11,307 nucleotides of DNA from an uncultured Acetatifactor sp. Lineage in GTDB: Bacteria; Bacillota; Clostridia; Lachnospirales; Lachnospiraceae. The stretch covers positions 3,970 to 15,276 of the forward strand of contig CAJUGL010000073.1 of assembly GCA_910586515.1 (NCBI GenBank), given 5' to 3'. Below are positions 1-6,090 of the stretch, piece after piece (the first letter of the stretch is position 1; every line of letters starts with the position of its first letter). The translations under genes and the position numbers were made by a program. Under the pieces are notes generated by a model. The model searched no databases. It was not told where the DNA came from and was given only the letters and a program-made list of their open reading frames with translations.

Positions 1-50
1 GAGAAGGGTGATGGTTGAATATAAGAGAAAGAACATCAACTTTTGCGTTA

Positions 51-80
51 TTGTAAGCGTCTTTGCATTAAAGCTATAAT
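51..80 (+). promoter_or_regulatory. Sigma-A-like promoter of the HTH-methyltransferase gene
   Basis: A perfect -10 box TATAAT lies at 75-80. A -35-like TTGTAA at 51-56 matches TTGACA at four of six bases, with an 18-bp spacer. Transcription would start near 87 and give a leader of about 74 nt before the ATG at 161. I see no convincing gene in 1-160; a 22-codon reading frame starting at 11 runs through the -10 box and is probably not coding. Confidence 0.6.
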
Positions 81-123
81 GCTGTTGTAGGCGAAAGGAT
101 GTATGTGCGGAATACAATCCGAC

Positions 124-137
124 ATCAGCAAGCTGAT
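124..137. promoter_or_regulatory. 14-bp inverted repeat in the leader, possible autoregulatory operator
   Basis: ATCAGC (124-129) and GCTGAT (132-137) form a perfect 6+6 inverted repeat around AA. It sits between the predicted transcription start and the Shine-Dalgarno region of the Xre-type gene at 161. Xre regulators commonly bind short palindromes near their own promoters, so an operator is plausible. A weaker stem (104-124, CGGA/TCCG core) abuts it, so a leader RNA hairpin is an alternative. Confidence 0.35.
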
Positions 138-160
138 AACAGTGAAAGGAAGGTGGTTTT

Positions 161-1561
161 ATGATTGACCGTGAACAGATCGGTATCCGCATAGCTGCCC
201 TGCGCAAAAAGGCGGGTATGTCTCAGACGGCTCTTGCAGAAAGGCTGGGGGTCAGCGCCCAGGCTGTCTCGAAATGGGAAAGCGGCAGGAATCTGCCGGA
301 CATAGACTTATTCTGCGAGCTGGCCTGGCTTTTTGATATGACAATAGACAGTATTGTGGAGGGAGATTTGGCGTTCACCCAAAAGAGCGGAGGAAATAAG
401 CTTCCGCCCAGTGTGTCAGCGCTTATTCCCGAGGCGGAAAGACGAAGGCTTCTTTTGAGTTTTGCGCCCTATTGCTCGGATACGGAGCTGTATAATATTG
501 CCAGGGAGATTGCGGACGGAAATCTGGAATTGTCTCTGGCCGCCGGTATCCGGAGAAAAAAGGAGATGATAGAAAAAACGGTTTCTATCCCTGCGGGAGT
601 TCTGGGAGAGAGCACTCTGCGGGAGACTGTGCCCTATTTTTCAAGGGCGCTGGGAGAGATGATGGGAAATACGGAACCGGGACTGCGCCGTATTGCAGGG
701 CTGATGCGCTGCCCTGAATGCGGGGAAAAGCTTTTGCTCAAAAATGTGGAAGAAGACAAAAGCTATTTTGAATGCAAGAATAAACATCGCTATTATGTGA
801 CAGACGGCGTTGTGTATTTTGGCACACGGGAAATCCAGGGAGATATGTGGTCTTTGTTCTTAAAAAATTATCAGGACTATCTTTTGCAGCATTATTATCC
901 GGGGAATCCCCGTTATCAGATGGGAACGGTTCCATGCCTTGAGGTGCGCTGGCAGGCCATCAGGAAGCTGCGGCCCCGTATCATTCTGGACGTGGCCTGC
1001 GGCACCTGTAATGGAATAGTATATGATCTGCAGAGGATCAACTGGCCTTGCCTGGTGATATTAACGGATCTTTCATACCGGGTTCTGAAATACAACAAGC
1101 GGTATTTCAGTGAGGAAAAAGTCAATCCCTATGTGGATATTGTGTGTCTTGCCTGCGACTGTGCCAGGCTGCCGATTGAGGATGGCTGTATCGATATGGT
1201 GGTTTCCTATGGAGGCTTCGAAAGCATGAACTCCAAGATGCTGGACGGTTTCCGGGAGGGATACCGGGTGCTGAAGCCGGGCGGCCACGCGGTTTATGAC
1301 ATCTGCGTAGTAGGGGATCATAATTCGGAGAATACCAGGAAATGGGAGCGCTTATACAGCACGCTGGATCAGACCTATTTCACGTATAAAAAGTTATTTG
1401 ATATTGAGGAGTGGAAAGAGGTTTGCAGGCAGACGGGATATTTGTCCACACAGACAAAGGAGATTTACGGGGAATTGCCGGCTCCGGAGGACGAGGTCTT
1501 TCCTTTCGAAAATGAGGTTTTGCAGTGGATGGGGGAATATGTGTGCGTGTCTGAAAAATAG
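161..1561 (+). CDS. Xre HTH - zinc ribbon - SAM methyltransferase fusion protein
   Basis: The protein has 466 residues. Residues about 6-60 are an Xre/Cro helix-turn-helix (SQTALAERLGVSAQAVSKWE). Residues about 75-180 are a helical linker. A C-x2-C (184, 187) with C-x3-H (205, 209) zinc-ribbon pattern follows, then a Rossmann methyltransferase: motif I ILDVACGTCNG at 275-285, LTDLS at 301-305, IDMVVSYGG at 344-352 and LKPGG at 371-375. The zinc ribbon plus methyltransferase, about 285 residues, resembles RlmA-type 23S rRNA guanine methyltransferases in order, length and zinc-ligand spacing class. What it methylates is unknown; another small or macromolecular SAM-dependent substrate is possible. 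The start is supported by the purine-rich AAAGGAAGGTGG at 145-156. The gene is monocistronic and convergent with the operon on its right. I infer that the HTH couples DNA binding, perhaps autoregulation, to methyl transfer. Confidence 0.85.
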   Translation: MIDREQIGIRIAALRKKAGMSQTALAERLGVSAQAVSKWESGRNLPDIDLFCELAWLFDMTIDSIVEGDLAFTQKSGGNKLPPSVSALIPEAERRRLLLSFAPYCSDTELYNIAREIADGNLELSLAAGIRRKKEMIEKTVSIPAGVLGESTLRETVPYFSRALGEMMGNTEPGLRRIAGLMRCPECGEKLLLKNVEEDKSYFECKNKHRYYVTDGVVYFGTREIQGDMWSLFLKNYQDYLLQHYYPGNPRYQMGTVPCLEVRWQAIRKLRPRIILDVACGTCNGIVYDLQRINWPCLVILTDLSYRVLKYNKRYFSEEKVNPYVDIVCLACDCARLPIEDGCIDMVVSYGGFESMNSKMLDGFREGYRVLKPGGHAVYDICVVGDHNSENTRKWERLYSTLDQTYFTYKKLFDIEEWKEVCRQTGYLSTQTKEIYGELPAPEDEVFPFENEVLQWMGEYVCVSEK

Positions 1562-1590
1562 ACACAAATAAGATCATAGCACATCAATAA

Positions 1591-1616
1591 AAAGGTGCGC
1601 CGCCAGACGCACCTTT
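1591..1616 (-). terminator. Intrinsic terminator of the minus-strand operon
   Basis: AAAGGTGCG (1591-1599) and CGCACCTTT (1608-1616) form a perfect 9-bp stem with an 8-nt loop. Read on the minus strand, the stem ends in CCTTTTTATT, a proper T-tract, 38 nt after the last stop codon of the operon. On the plus strand only three Ts follow, so it would be a weaker terminator for the convergent methyltransferase gene, which has no other one visible. Confidence 0.85.
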
Positions 1617-1653
1617 CAATCTGCAACATATATTTAACTATAGTTCAGGAATA

Positions 1654-2517
1654 TTACAGTTCAAACCAATCCTTGTATCCAAGCTTAAAGAGATTATCAC
1701 GGCTGATCTTCAAGCTCTCAAAAGGATCTCTTCCATAGGTATCATCCTGTTCGATCAGGAAGTACTCGCTGCCGCCTGCAAGACCGGCCTCGATACACTC
1801 TTTGACGGGAAGATTACCTTCGCCCACCTCTGCAAATTCCACCAGGTTGAAGAAATTGCCAAAGAATTTCTTCATATCCTCGCCCTCCTTGGGCGCCTCA
1901 ATATGGGCGATACGGTAATCCTTCAGATGCAGAAGACGGATACGTCCGGCATACTGGTTGATGAAAGCAACCGGGTTTTCGCCGCCTCTGTGAATCCAGT
2001 GAATATCCAGCTCAAATCCCATCTTTTTGGTATTGTCCTTGATGATGTCAAGCAGGTATTGTCCGTCATATTTTACGAACTCTACATGATGATTGTGATA
2101 ATACAAATCAATTCCGTGCTCCCCAAGGCGTTCTGCCATCTCGTCGGCTTTTCTGACAAAGTCCAGCGCTTTTTCGCGGCTTCCCATACAGGTGATGGGG
2201 AGCATGCCGATCCGAAGCATGTCTGTGTTCAGCGCTTTACAATCCTCCACAATTTTGTCGAAATGTGTTGTCAGGAATTCTCCCGGCGCTCCGGGAGCCG
2301 CAGGCTCTAAAGCGGCGGTGTTTGCCGCAATTTTAATTCCGAATTCGTCACAGGCTTTTCTCATGCCGGATACATTTTCCGGTGTCATGGGGATCTGGCT
2401 GACTTCCATACAGTGATAACCCATCTCGGCACAGGTCTTTAAGGTTTCATAAGCGCCTAATTCATCTACTTTTTTCTTGATGGTACTCATCTGAATACCG
2501 ATTAATCCTTTTTTCAT
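1654..2517 (-). CDS. Sugar phosphate isomerase/epimerase-like TIM-barrel protein (last gene of operon)
   Basis: The protein has 287 residues from the chosen start and is of the xylose-isomerase-like TIM-barrel (AP endonuclease 2) superfamily. The likely metal and catalytic positions are visible: YYHNHHVEF at 139-147 (H143, E146), ELDIHW at 169-174 (D171), LLHLKD at 195-200 (H197) and FLIEQDD at 253-259 (E256). The YHNH-x2-EF motif is typical of family members that sit beside Gfo/Idh/MocA dehydrogenases and act on keto-sugars, inososes or 3-keto-glycosides; the substrate cannot be told from sequence. The frame is open upstream to an ATG at 2589, but the conserved N-terminus begins at MKKGLIGIQ. 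The SD AGAAAGG lies 13 nt before that ATG, with a small GTATG/CATAC repeat (2519-2531) in between. It is the distal gene of a four-gene operon and is followed by the terminator at 1591-1616. Confidence 0.85.
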   Translation of the reverse strand: MKKGLIGIQMSTIKKKVDELGAYETLKTCAEMGYHCMEVSQIPMTPENVSGMRKACDEFGIKIAANTAALEPAAPGAPGEFLTTHFDKIVEDCKALNTDMLRIGMLPITCMGSREKALDFVRKADEMAERLGEHGIDLYYHNHHVEFVKYDGQYLLDIIKDNTKKMGFELDIHWIHRGGENPVAFINQYAGRIRLLHLKDYRIAHIEAPKEGEDMKKFFGNFFNLVEFAEVGEGNLPVKECIEAGLAGGSEYFLIEQDDTYGRDPFESLKISRDNLFKLGYKDWFEL

Positions 2518-2550
2518 AGTATGTATCATACCTTTCTGTTTTTTTGATGG

Positions 2551-2567
2551 TGCACCGCAGCGGTGCA
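2551..2567. repeat. Perfect 8+8 inverted repeat upstream of the second TIM-barrel gene
   Basis: TGCACCGC (2551-2558) and GCGGTGCA (2560-2567) are perfect complements around a single A. In minus-strand RNA this gives a GC-rich hairpin (6-bp stem with 5-nt loop). It is followed by CCATC and a run of seven As, not Us, so it is not an intrinsic terminator. It lies in a 124-nt intercistronic gap, 34 nt before the start codon at 2517. Confidence 0.6.
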
Positions 2568-2641
2568 TAAGTGTGTTTGGCTGAAACATAAGGGATGTCT
2601 GACAAGGCCTGGCATCCGTTGCTTTGGCCGCAAGGAGAGGG

Positions 2642-3643
2642 CTAAGGCGTTACAATCTCTCCGCTTTTGCCGGATTTTTGGATGGCATCAATTAAACGGA
2701 TACTCATCAGCGCTTCATGCACATGCAGATAATTCTGGCTGTTTGTCTCCAATGCCTCATAAAAGAGATTGATTAATTTGCTGTGGCTGGCCCCATAGTA
2801 AAATTTTGTGCCCGGCAGCTTTGCGTCCTCGCACAGTACTGTTTTGGTTCCGTCTTCCTGAAGGCGGAAAAGAGTATTGTCCATGATCAGGAAGGATGCC
2901 TTTTCAAGCCGGACAGAGAGCTGCACGCTTTCATTGGTATAATTGGCGATCGTGGCAAGGAACATTCCACGCGCGCCGTTTGCAAAAGTCAGGGCTGCGG
3001 CTACCGTGTCCTCCACCTCAATGCCGTAGTCAAGAAGCTGTGCTACGGATGCCTTTAATTGCTTGATTTCTCCGCCTAAATGGTACATCAGATCCAGGGT
3101 ATGTACTGCCTGGTTGATCATGCATCCGCCGCCGGCTGTGTCCCATTTGCCCCTCCAGGGCTGTACCTCATAATATTCTTTTTCGCGGTACCAGGGAACC
3201 GTCCCGCGGATGCCGGTAACGGCTCCAAACTCGCCGCCCTCAATCAGAGCCTTTAACATCTCTACGGACTCATTGAACCGGTTTTGGAGACAAATACCGA
3301 TATGGATATCCGGGTGGGCAGCTTCAAACTCTGCAAACTCTGCTCCTTCCGCAGCGTTTAAGGCCATTGGCTTCTCGCAGAACACATGGACGCCCATTCT
3401 GGCCGCTTCTTCGGCAACAGGCACATGGAGATAATGAGGCAGGCAGATGTGAACCACATCCGGCTTCGTCTCAAGGATCATGGTCTTGTAATCGGTATAA
3501 AAGGGGATCCCCTCAGGAGCTGCGCTGCGCCTGCTCTCGTCCGTATCACAGACGGCCGCCAGAGTGATATTGGGATTGCTTTCGATGGCGGCAAGATGGA
3601 TGGAGGAAATCACACCCATTCCTATAATAGCTGCTTTTTTCAT
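2642..3643 (-). CDS. Gfo/Idh/MocA family NAD(P)-dependent oxidoreductase (third gene)
   Basis: The protein has 333 residues. The N-terminal Rossmann fold starts with AAIIGMGVISSIH (4-16), where the usual third glycine of G-x-G-x2-G is replaced by serine. CDTD follows at 32-35, and the family EKP motif (E90, K91, P92) contains the usual catalytic lysine. The C-terminal half has WRGKW (163-167) and GGG-x3-NQAVHTLD (171-184), giving H181 and D184 as the family's active-site histidine and acidic residue. Members oxidise or reduce sugar, inositol or keto-sugar hydroxyls with bound or free NAD(P). I chose the ATG at 3643 over one at 3664 because GAAAGGA lies 7 nt upstream of it and MKKAAIIG is the canonical N-terminus. 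It is only moderately similar to its neighbour at 3718-4911, so the pair is not a recent duplication. The substrate is unknown. Confidence 0.88.
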   Translation of the reverse strand: MKKAAIIGMGVISSIHLAAIESNPNITLAAVCDTDESRRSAAPEGIPFYTDYKTMILETKPDVVHICLPHYLHVPVAEEAARMGVHVFCEKPMALNAAEGAEFAEFEAAHPDIHIGICLQNRFNESVEMLKALIEGGEFGAVTGIRGTVPWYREKEYYEVQPWRGKWDTAGGGCMINQAVHTLDLMYHLGGEIKQLKASVAQLLDYGIEVEDTVAAALTFANGARGMFLATIANYTNESVQLSVRLEKASFLIMDNTLFRLQEDGTKTVLCEDAKLPGTKFYYGASHSKLINLFYEALETNSQNYLHVHEALMSIRLIDAIQKSGKSGEIVTP

Positions 3644-3657
3644 ATGGATTCCTTTCA

Positions 3658-3705
3658 AATGCATTCGCTGAACAGGAACACGACGCGTCCTGCAGCGAAA
3701 GCGTT
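3658..3705. repeat. Long imperfect stem-loop between the two oxidoreductase genes
   Basis: Positions 3658-3670 pair with 3693-3705 over 13 positions with one A/A mismatch and one G-T wobble; the core TTCGCTG/CAGCGAA is perfect. A second stem, CAGGA (3673-3677) with TCCTG (3688-3692), is nested inside. In minus-strand mRNA the 48-nt structure fills most of the 74-nt gap and ends next to the Shine-Dalgarno GAAAGGA of the gene at 2642-3643. No U-tract follows, so it is more likely an RNA stability, processing or translation element than a terminator. Confidence 0.6.
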
Positions 3706-3717
3706 CTGATTATTACT

Positions 3718-4911
3718 TTATCTTGTAGGGAATTTCCCTTCCCCTGCAATCTTCTTATTCAGTTCTTCCAGATAGAGATCTTCATCTACGGGAAGCTCTA
3801 CTTCTTTGCCAAGCCAGGAGGAGAGCAGAATAGCATTGGCAAGATTGACGCCGTTGATGCCGTCGCTTCCGGGAGCTAAGAGGGGAGTTTTCTCCAGAAT
3901 ATGCCGGGCGAAATTCTCCATTACGGTGGTGTGCTGTTTGCCCCAGCCGTCGGTGTTTTCGAAGGATTCCACGGTGAAGAGCCCGCCTCCTGCGCTGTTG
4001 CCGGAAACCAGCTTGGAAACCTCCATCATGCTCATGGTGGCGTTCATCTCGTCCTCGGACTTGCTCAGCCGGTAAACGGTGGCCTTTTTGCTGTCTTCCA
4101 CCACAATTTTGCCGTTATCCAGGTCGATTTCAAGACGGTCGGTTCCGATCGGGTCATGAGTACAGGTAATGAAGGTTCCCGTAGCGCCGTTAGGATATTC
4201 TGTAACAACGGTAACGTCATTTTCGACAACAATGTCTCTGTGGCAGCCGTAAAGGCATTTCGCATAAACCTTGCTGGGGATTCCGCAGATCCACTGCCAC
4301 AGATCAAGCTGGTGAGGAGCCTGGTTTACCAGTACGCCGCCGCCTTCCCCGCCCCAGGTTGCACGCCAGTCGCTCTGACGATAGTAGCTGTCGGGACGCC
4401 ACCAGGAGTTGATGATCCAGCTTGTACGGCGAAGCTCTCCAAGTTCCCCGGATTCTACAAGAGCCTTTACCTTCTGATATAATACGTTGGTTCTCTGGTT
4501 GAACATGATCCCGAAAGCAACGTCAGGATGAGCGGCAGCGCACTCATTCATCAGGCGGACCTCCTTGGAATAAACCCCTGCGGGCTTTTCCACCAGGACA
4601 GGCATACCATGCTCTAAGCAGTAGATTGCAATCTCTGTATGGTAATAATGGGGTACGGTAGTGATCACGGCATCCACGGTGCCGGAGGAGACCATTTCCT
4701 TCCAGTCGGTAAAGAAGGGATAGTCAGGATACTTTTCTTTGCACATGGCTTCCTTGGCGGGATCCGTGTCGCAGAGTGCACCAAGAGCACAGTGGGGAGG
4801 ACACTCGGGAGCAGGCATTCCTGGGAAACCGGCATTTCCCGTTAAAAATCCGGCATAAGCGCCGCCCTGGGCGCCGATCCCGATGAGTCCGAAACGAATT
4901 TTATCAGCCAT
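3718..4911 (-). CDS. Gfo/Idh/MocA family oxidoreductase (second gene)
   Basis: The protein has 397 residues, longer than its 333-residue neighbour. The Rossmann fold begins with FGLIGIGAQGG (G11, G13, G16), followed by CDTD at 47-50 and VEKPAG (E108, K109, P110). The C-terminal domain carries DWRATW (181-186) and GEGGGVLVNQAPHQLD (188-203), with H200 and D203 as the expected active-site residues. The extra length is mainly an insertion after the first glycine-rich loop (about 24-40, rich in Pro and Cys) and a C-terminal tail. The family uses NAD(P)(H) on polyol, inositol, sugar-glycoside or keto-sugar substrates. AGAGG lies 7 nt before the ATG. Two dehydrogenases in one operon suggest an oxidation and a later reduction in one pathway, or two substrates; that is inference. 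Confidence 0.9.
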   Translation of the reverse strand: MADKIRFGLIGIGAQGGAYAGFLTGNAGFPGMPAPECPPHCALGALCDTDPAKEAMCKEKYPDYPFFTDWKEMVSSGTVDAVITTVPHYYHTEIAIYCLEHGMPVLVEKPAGVYSKEVRLMNECAAAHPDVAFGIMFNQRTNVLYQKVKALVESGELGELRRTSWIINSWWRPDSYYRQSDWRATWGGEGGGVLVNQAPHQLDLWQWICGIPSKVYAKCLYGCHRDIVVENDVTVVTEYPNGATGTFITCTHDPIGTDRLEIDLDNGKIVVEDSKKATVYRLSKSEDEMNATMSMMEVSKLVSGNSAGGGLFTVESFENTDGWGKQHTTVMENFARHILEKTPLLAPGSDGINGVNLANAILLSSWLGKEVELPVDEDLYLEELNKKIAGEGKFPTR

Positions 4912-4982
4912 TTTAAACCTCTTTTCTGCGCCTCATATGTAGGAACCTGTCCGCTGCCTTTGATGCTTAACGTGAAAGTGCG

Positions 4983-5024
4983 GATTTCCGACCGGTGCAG
5001 GGCGCGGGCGCGGGCCGGAAAATC
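4983..5024. repeat. GC-rich stem-loop after the first operon gene
   Basis: GATTTCCG (4983-4990) pairs with CGGAAAATC (5016-5024), giving an 8-bp stem with one bulged base. The loop region is very GC-rich and contains GGGCGC twice in tandem near 5000-5014. In the minus-strand mRNA the structure begins 6 nt after the stop codon at 5031. No T-tract follows, so a classical terminator is unlikely. Confidence 0.5.
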
Positions 5025-5030
5025 AGGTAT

Positions 5031-5906
5031 TCAGATTGTATCGAGAATGTCACATAAAGCGCGGTACTGCATGGTATATCCGTCTGCGCCGTCTTTGGCC
5101 TTGTTGGTCTTAATGATATTTTCAGCGGCTGTGGTCTCTAAGGAGGAGAGAGAGTCAAAGAGAACCAGGTGCGGTTCCAAAGTAAGGAAGCCCTCGTAGC
5201 CTTCCTCTTTGATTGCTTTTGTCAGCAATTCTCTAATTTTGCCTTCTCCGGTTCCGCAGACCACATTTTCGTTATCCGTGGAAACGGCGTCTTTGATATG
5301 GATGTACGCTACATACTCATGCAAAAGCTCCCAGCATTTTTCGGTATCCTCTCCGCACTGCACGAAATTCGCAAAGTCAAAGGCGCTTTTAAAGCATGGA
5401 TCCGCTAAGCTTTCCATTAAATCCAGACATCGTGTGCCAATGTCGCCGTAGATTTCCTTTTCATTTTCGTGGATGAGAATGACATCATATTTCTTCGCCA
5501 CATCAATGAACTTCTGCAGTTTGCTTAAAACGCTGTCCCGGTAGTTTTGAGGATCCTCGCCCTCCGGGATAAAAAAGCTGAACATGCGGATATAACGGCA
5601 GCCGAGTACTTTGCAAATCTGGCAAAGCGTGTCTAACTGGGAGAGCTGTCTGGCAAAGCCTTCTTCGTCGGCAATCCCTACTTTTCCAATGGGGGAACCG
5701 ATGGAAGAGACTTTCACTCCGGCGCTCTCAAGCCTTGGCAGGATCAGAGAGCGGATTTCTTCCACGGAATAGTCCGCGATCCCTTTTCCGTCTGCGGAGC
5801 GCAGGGAAATATACTGCATTCCCAACTCAGTAACCGTCTTTAATTGAGCGTCAAAATCGGAACTGATCTCGTCCGCAAATCCGGAAATTAAAATTTTGTC
5901 CTTCAT
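5031..5906 (-). CDS. Sugar phosphate isomerase/epimerase-like TIM-barrel protein (first gene of operon)
   Basis: The protein has 291 residues and a xylose-isomerase-like TIM barrel of normal family length. It opens with SGFADEISSDFDAQL. The likely metal and catalytic residues are in LIHENEKEIYGD (H146, E147), SAFDFANF (D177), YIHIKDA (H203) and LTLEPH (E244). GTGEGKI at 218-224 is a common loop in this family. Relatives include inosose dehydratases, hydroxypyruvate isomerases, keto-sugar epimerases and 3-keto-glycoside-cleaving enzymes. This protein and the one at 1654-2517 have different motif spacing, so they probably do different steps. GAAAGGA lies 11 nt before the ATG. It is the first gene after the promoter at 5960-5987 and the operator-like repeats there. 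Confidence 0.87.
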   Translation of the reverse strand: MKDKILISGFADEISSDFDAQLKTVTELGMQYISLRSADGKGIADYSVEEIRSLILPRLESAGVKVSSIGSPIGKVGIADEEGFARQLSQLDTLCQICKVLGCRYIRMFSFFIPEGEDPQNYRDSVLSKLQKFIDVAKKYDVILIHENEKEIYGDIGTRCLDLMESLADPCFKSAFDFANFVQCGEDTEKCWELLHEYVAYIHIKDAVSTDNENVVCGTGEGKIRELLTKAIKEEGYEGFLTLEPHLVLFDSLSSLETTAAENIIKTNKAKDGADGYTMQYRALCDILDTI

Positions 5907-5933
5907 AGTTTTGTATCCTTTCCCAATACGATT

Positions 5934-5951
5934 AACGAGTTTTGTCTCGTT
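5934..5951. promoter_or_regulatory. 6+6 inverted repeat at the predicted operon start site
   Basis: AACGAG (5934-5939) and CTCGTT (5946-5951) are perfect complements with a 6-nt spacer. The element lies just downstream of the transcription start predicted from the -10 at 5960-5965, a classic position for a repressor operator. It could also form a small 5'-leader hairpin. Confidence 0.35.
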
Positions 5952-5959
5952 TGGCTATA

Positions 5960-5987
5960 ATTATAGAGTAACATACCGGGAACAAAT
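5960..5987 (-). promoter_or_regulatory. Promoter of the four-gene operon
   Basis: A perfect minus-strand TATAAT occupies 5960-5965. At the proper distance upstream there is only a poor -35: ATTTGT at 5982-5987 with a 16-bp spacer, or TTGTTC at 5980-5985 with 14 bp. The start would be near 5953, with a leader of about 46 nt. A strong -10 with a weak -35 that overlaps a palindrome is the usual look of an activator-dependent promoter. A-tracts at 6009-6030 could add intrinsic curvature upstream. Confidence 0.6.
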
Positions 5988-6006
5988 TTACGAGAGGTAA
6001 ATTTGT
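5982..6006. promoter_or_regulatory. Perfect 10+10 inverted repeat, probable regulator binding site
   Basis: ACAAATTTAC (5982-5991) and GTAAATTTGT (5997-6006) are exact complements around GAGAG. The centre, 5994, is about 41 nt upstream of the predicted start at 5953, the spacing of class II activator sites. The related motif TTTGTAA occurs at 6002-6008, in the right arm, and again at 6011-6017. The cognate regulator is not identifiable in the window. Confidence 0.6.
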
Positions 6007-6020
6007 AATTTTTGTAAAAA

Positions 6021-6050
6021 ATTTATAAAATCACCCTGCCTGTGGCTGGT
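6021..6050 (-). terminator. Weak possible terminator after the hybrid kinase gene
   Basis: In minus-strand RNA, ACC-A-GCC, a 3-nt loop and GGC-AG-GGT can pair as two 3-bp blocks (positions 6050-6033). The sequence GATTTTATAAATTTTTT follows. The stem is short and interrupted, so termination may be partial and some read-through from the kinase gene into the sugar operon is possible. Confidence 0.3.
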
Positions 6051-6090
6051 ACCTTGTATCATGTGCACTAAATCTGTCTGTGTTACCGTC

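Noticed and set aside
11..79. 22-codon reading frame MVEYKRKNINF... near the window start
   Set aside because: The purine-rich stretch is only about 2 nt from its ATG and the frame overlaps the -35 and -10 boxes of the downstream promoter, so it is more likely non-coding.
2518..2589. N-terminal extension of the last operon gene to an ATG at 2589
   Set aside because: The extra 24 residues are unlike the family, run through a perfect palindrome, and the conserved N-terminus starts at 2517 with its own SD.
3644..3664. Start at 3664 for the 333-residue oxidoreductase
   Set aside because: The ATG at 3643 has a well-spaced GAAAGGA and the canonical Rossmann start; the seven extra residues overlap the hairpin and the SD.
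3901..4482. 193-codon plus-strand open frame opposite the 397-residue oxidoreductase
   Set aside because: It is antisense to conserved catalytic motifs and has no family resemblance.
2642..4911. Recent tandem duplication of the two Gfo/Idh/MocA genes
   Set aside because: They share only family motifs and differ by 64 residues in length, so they are old paralogues at most.
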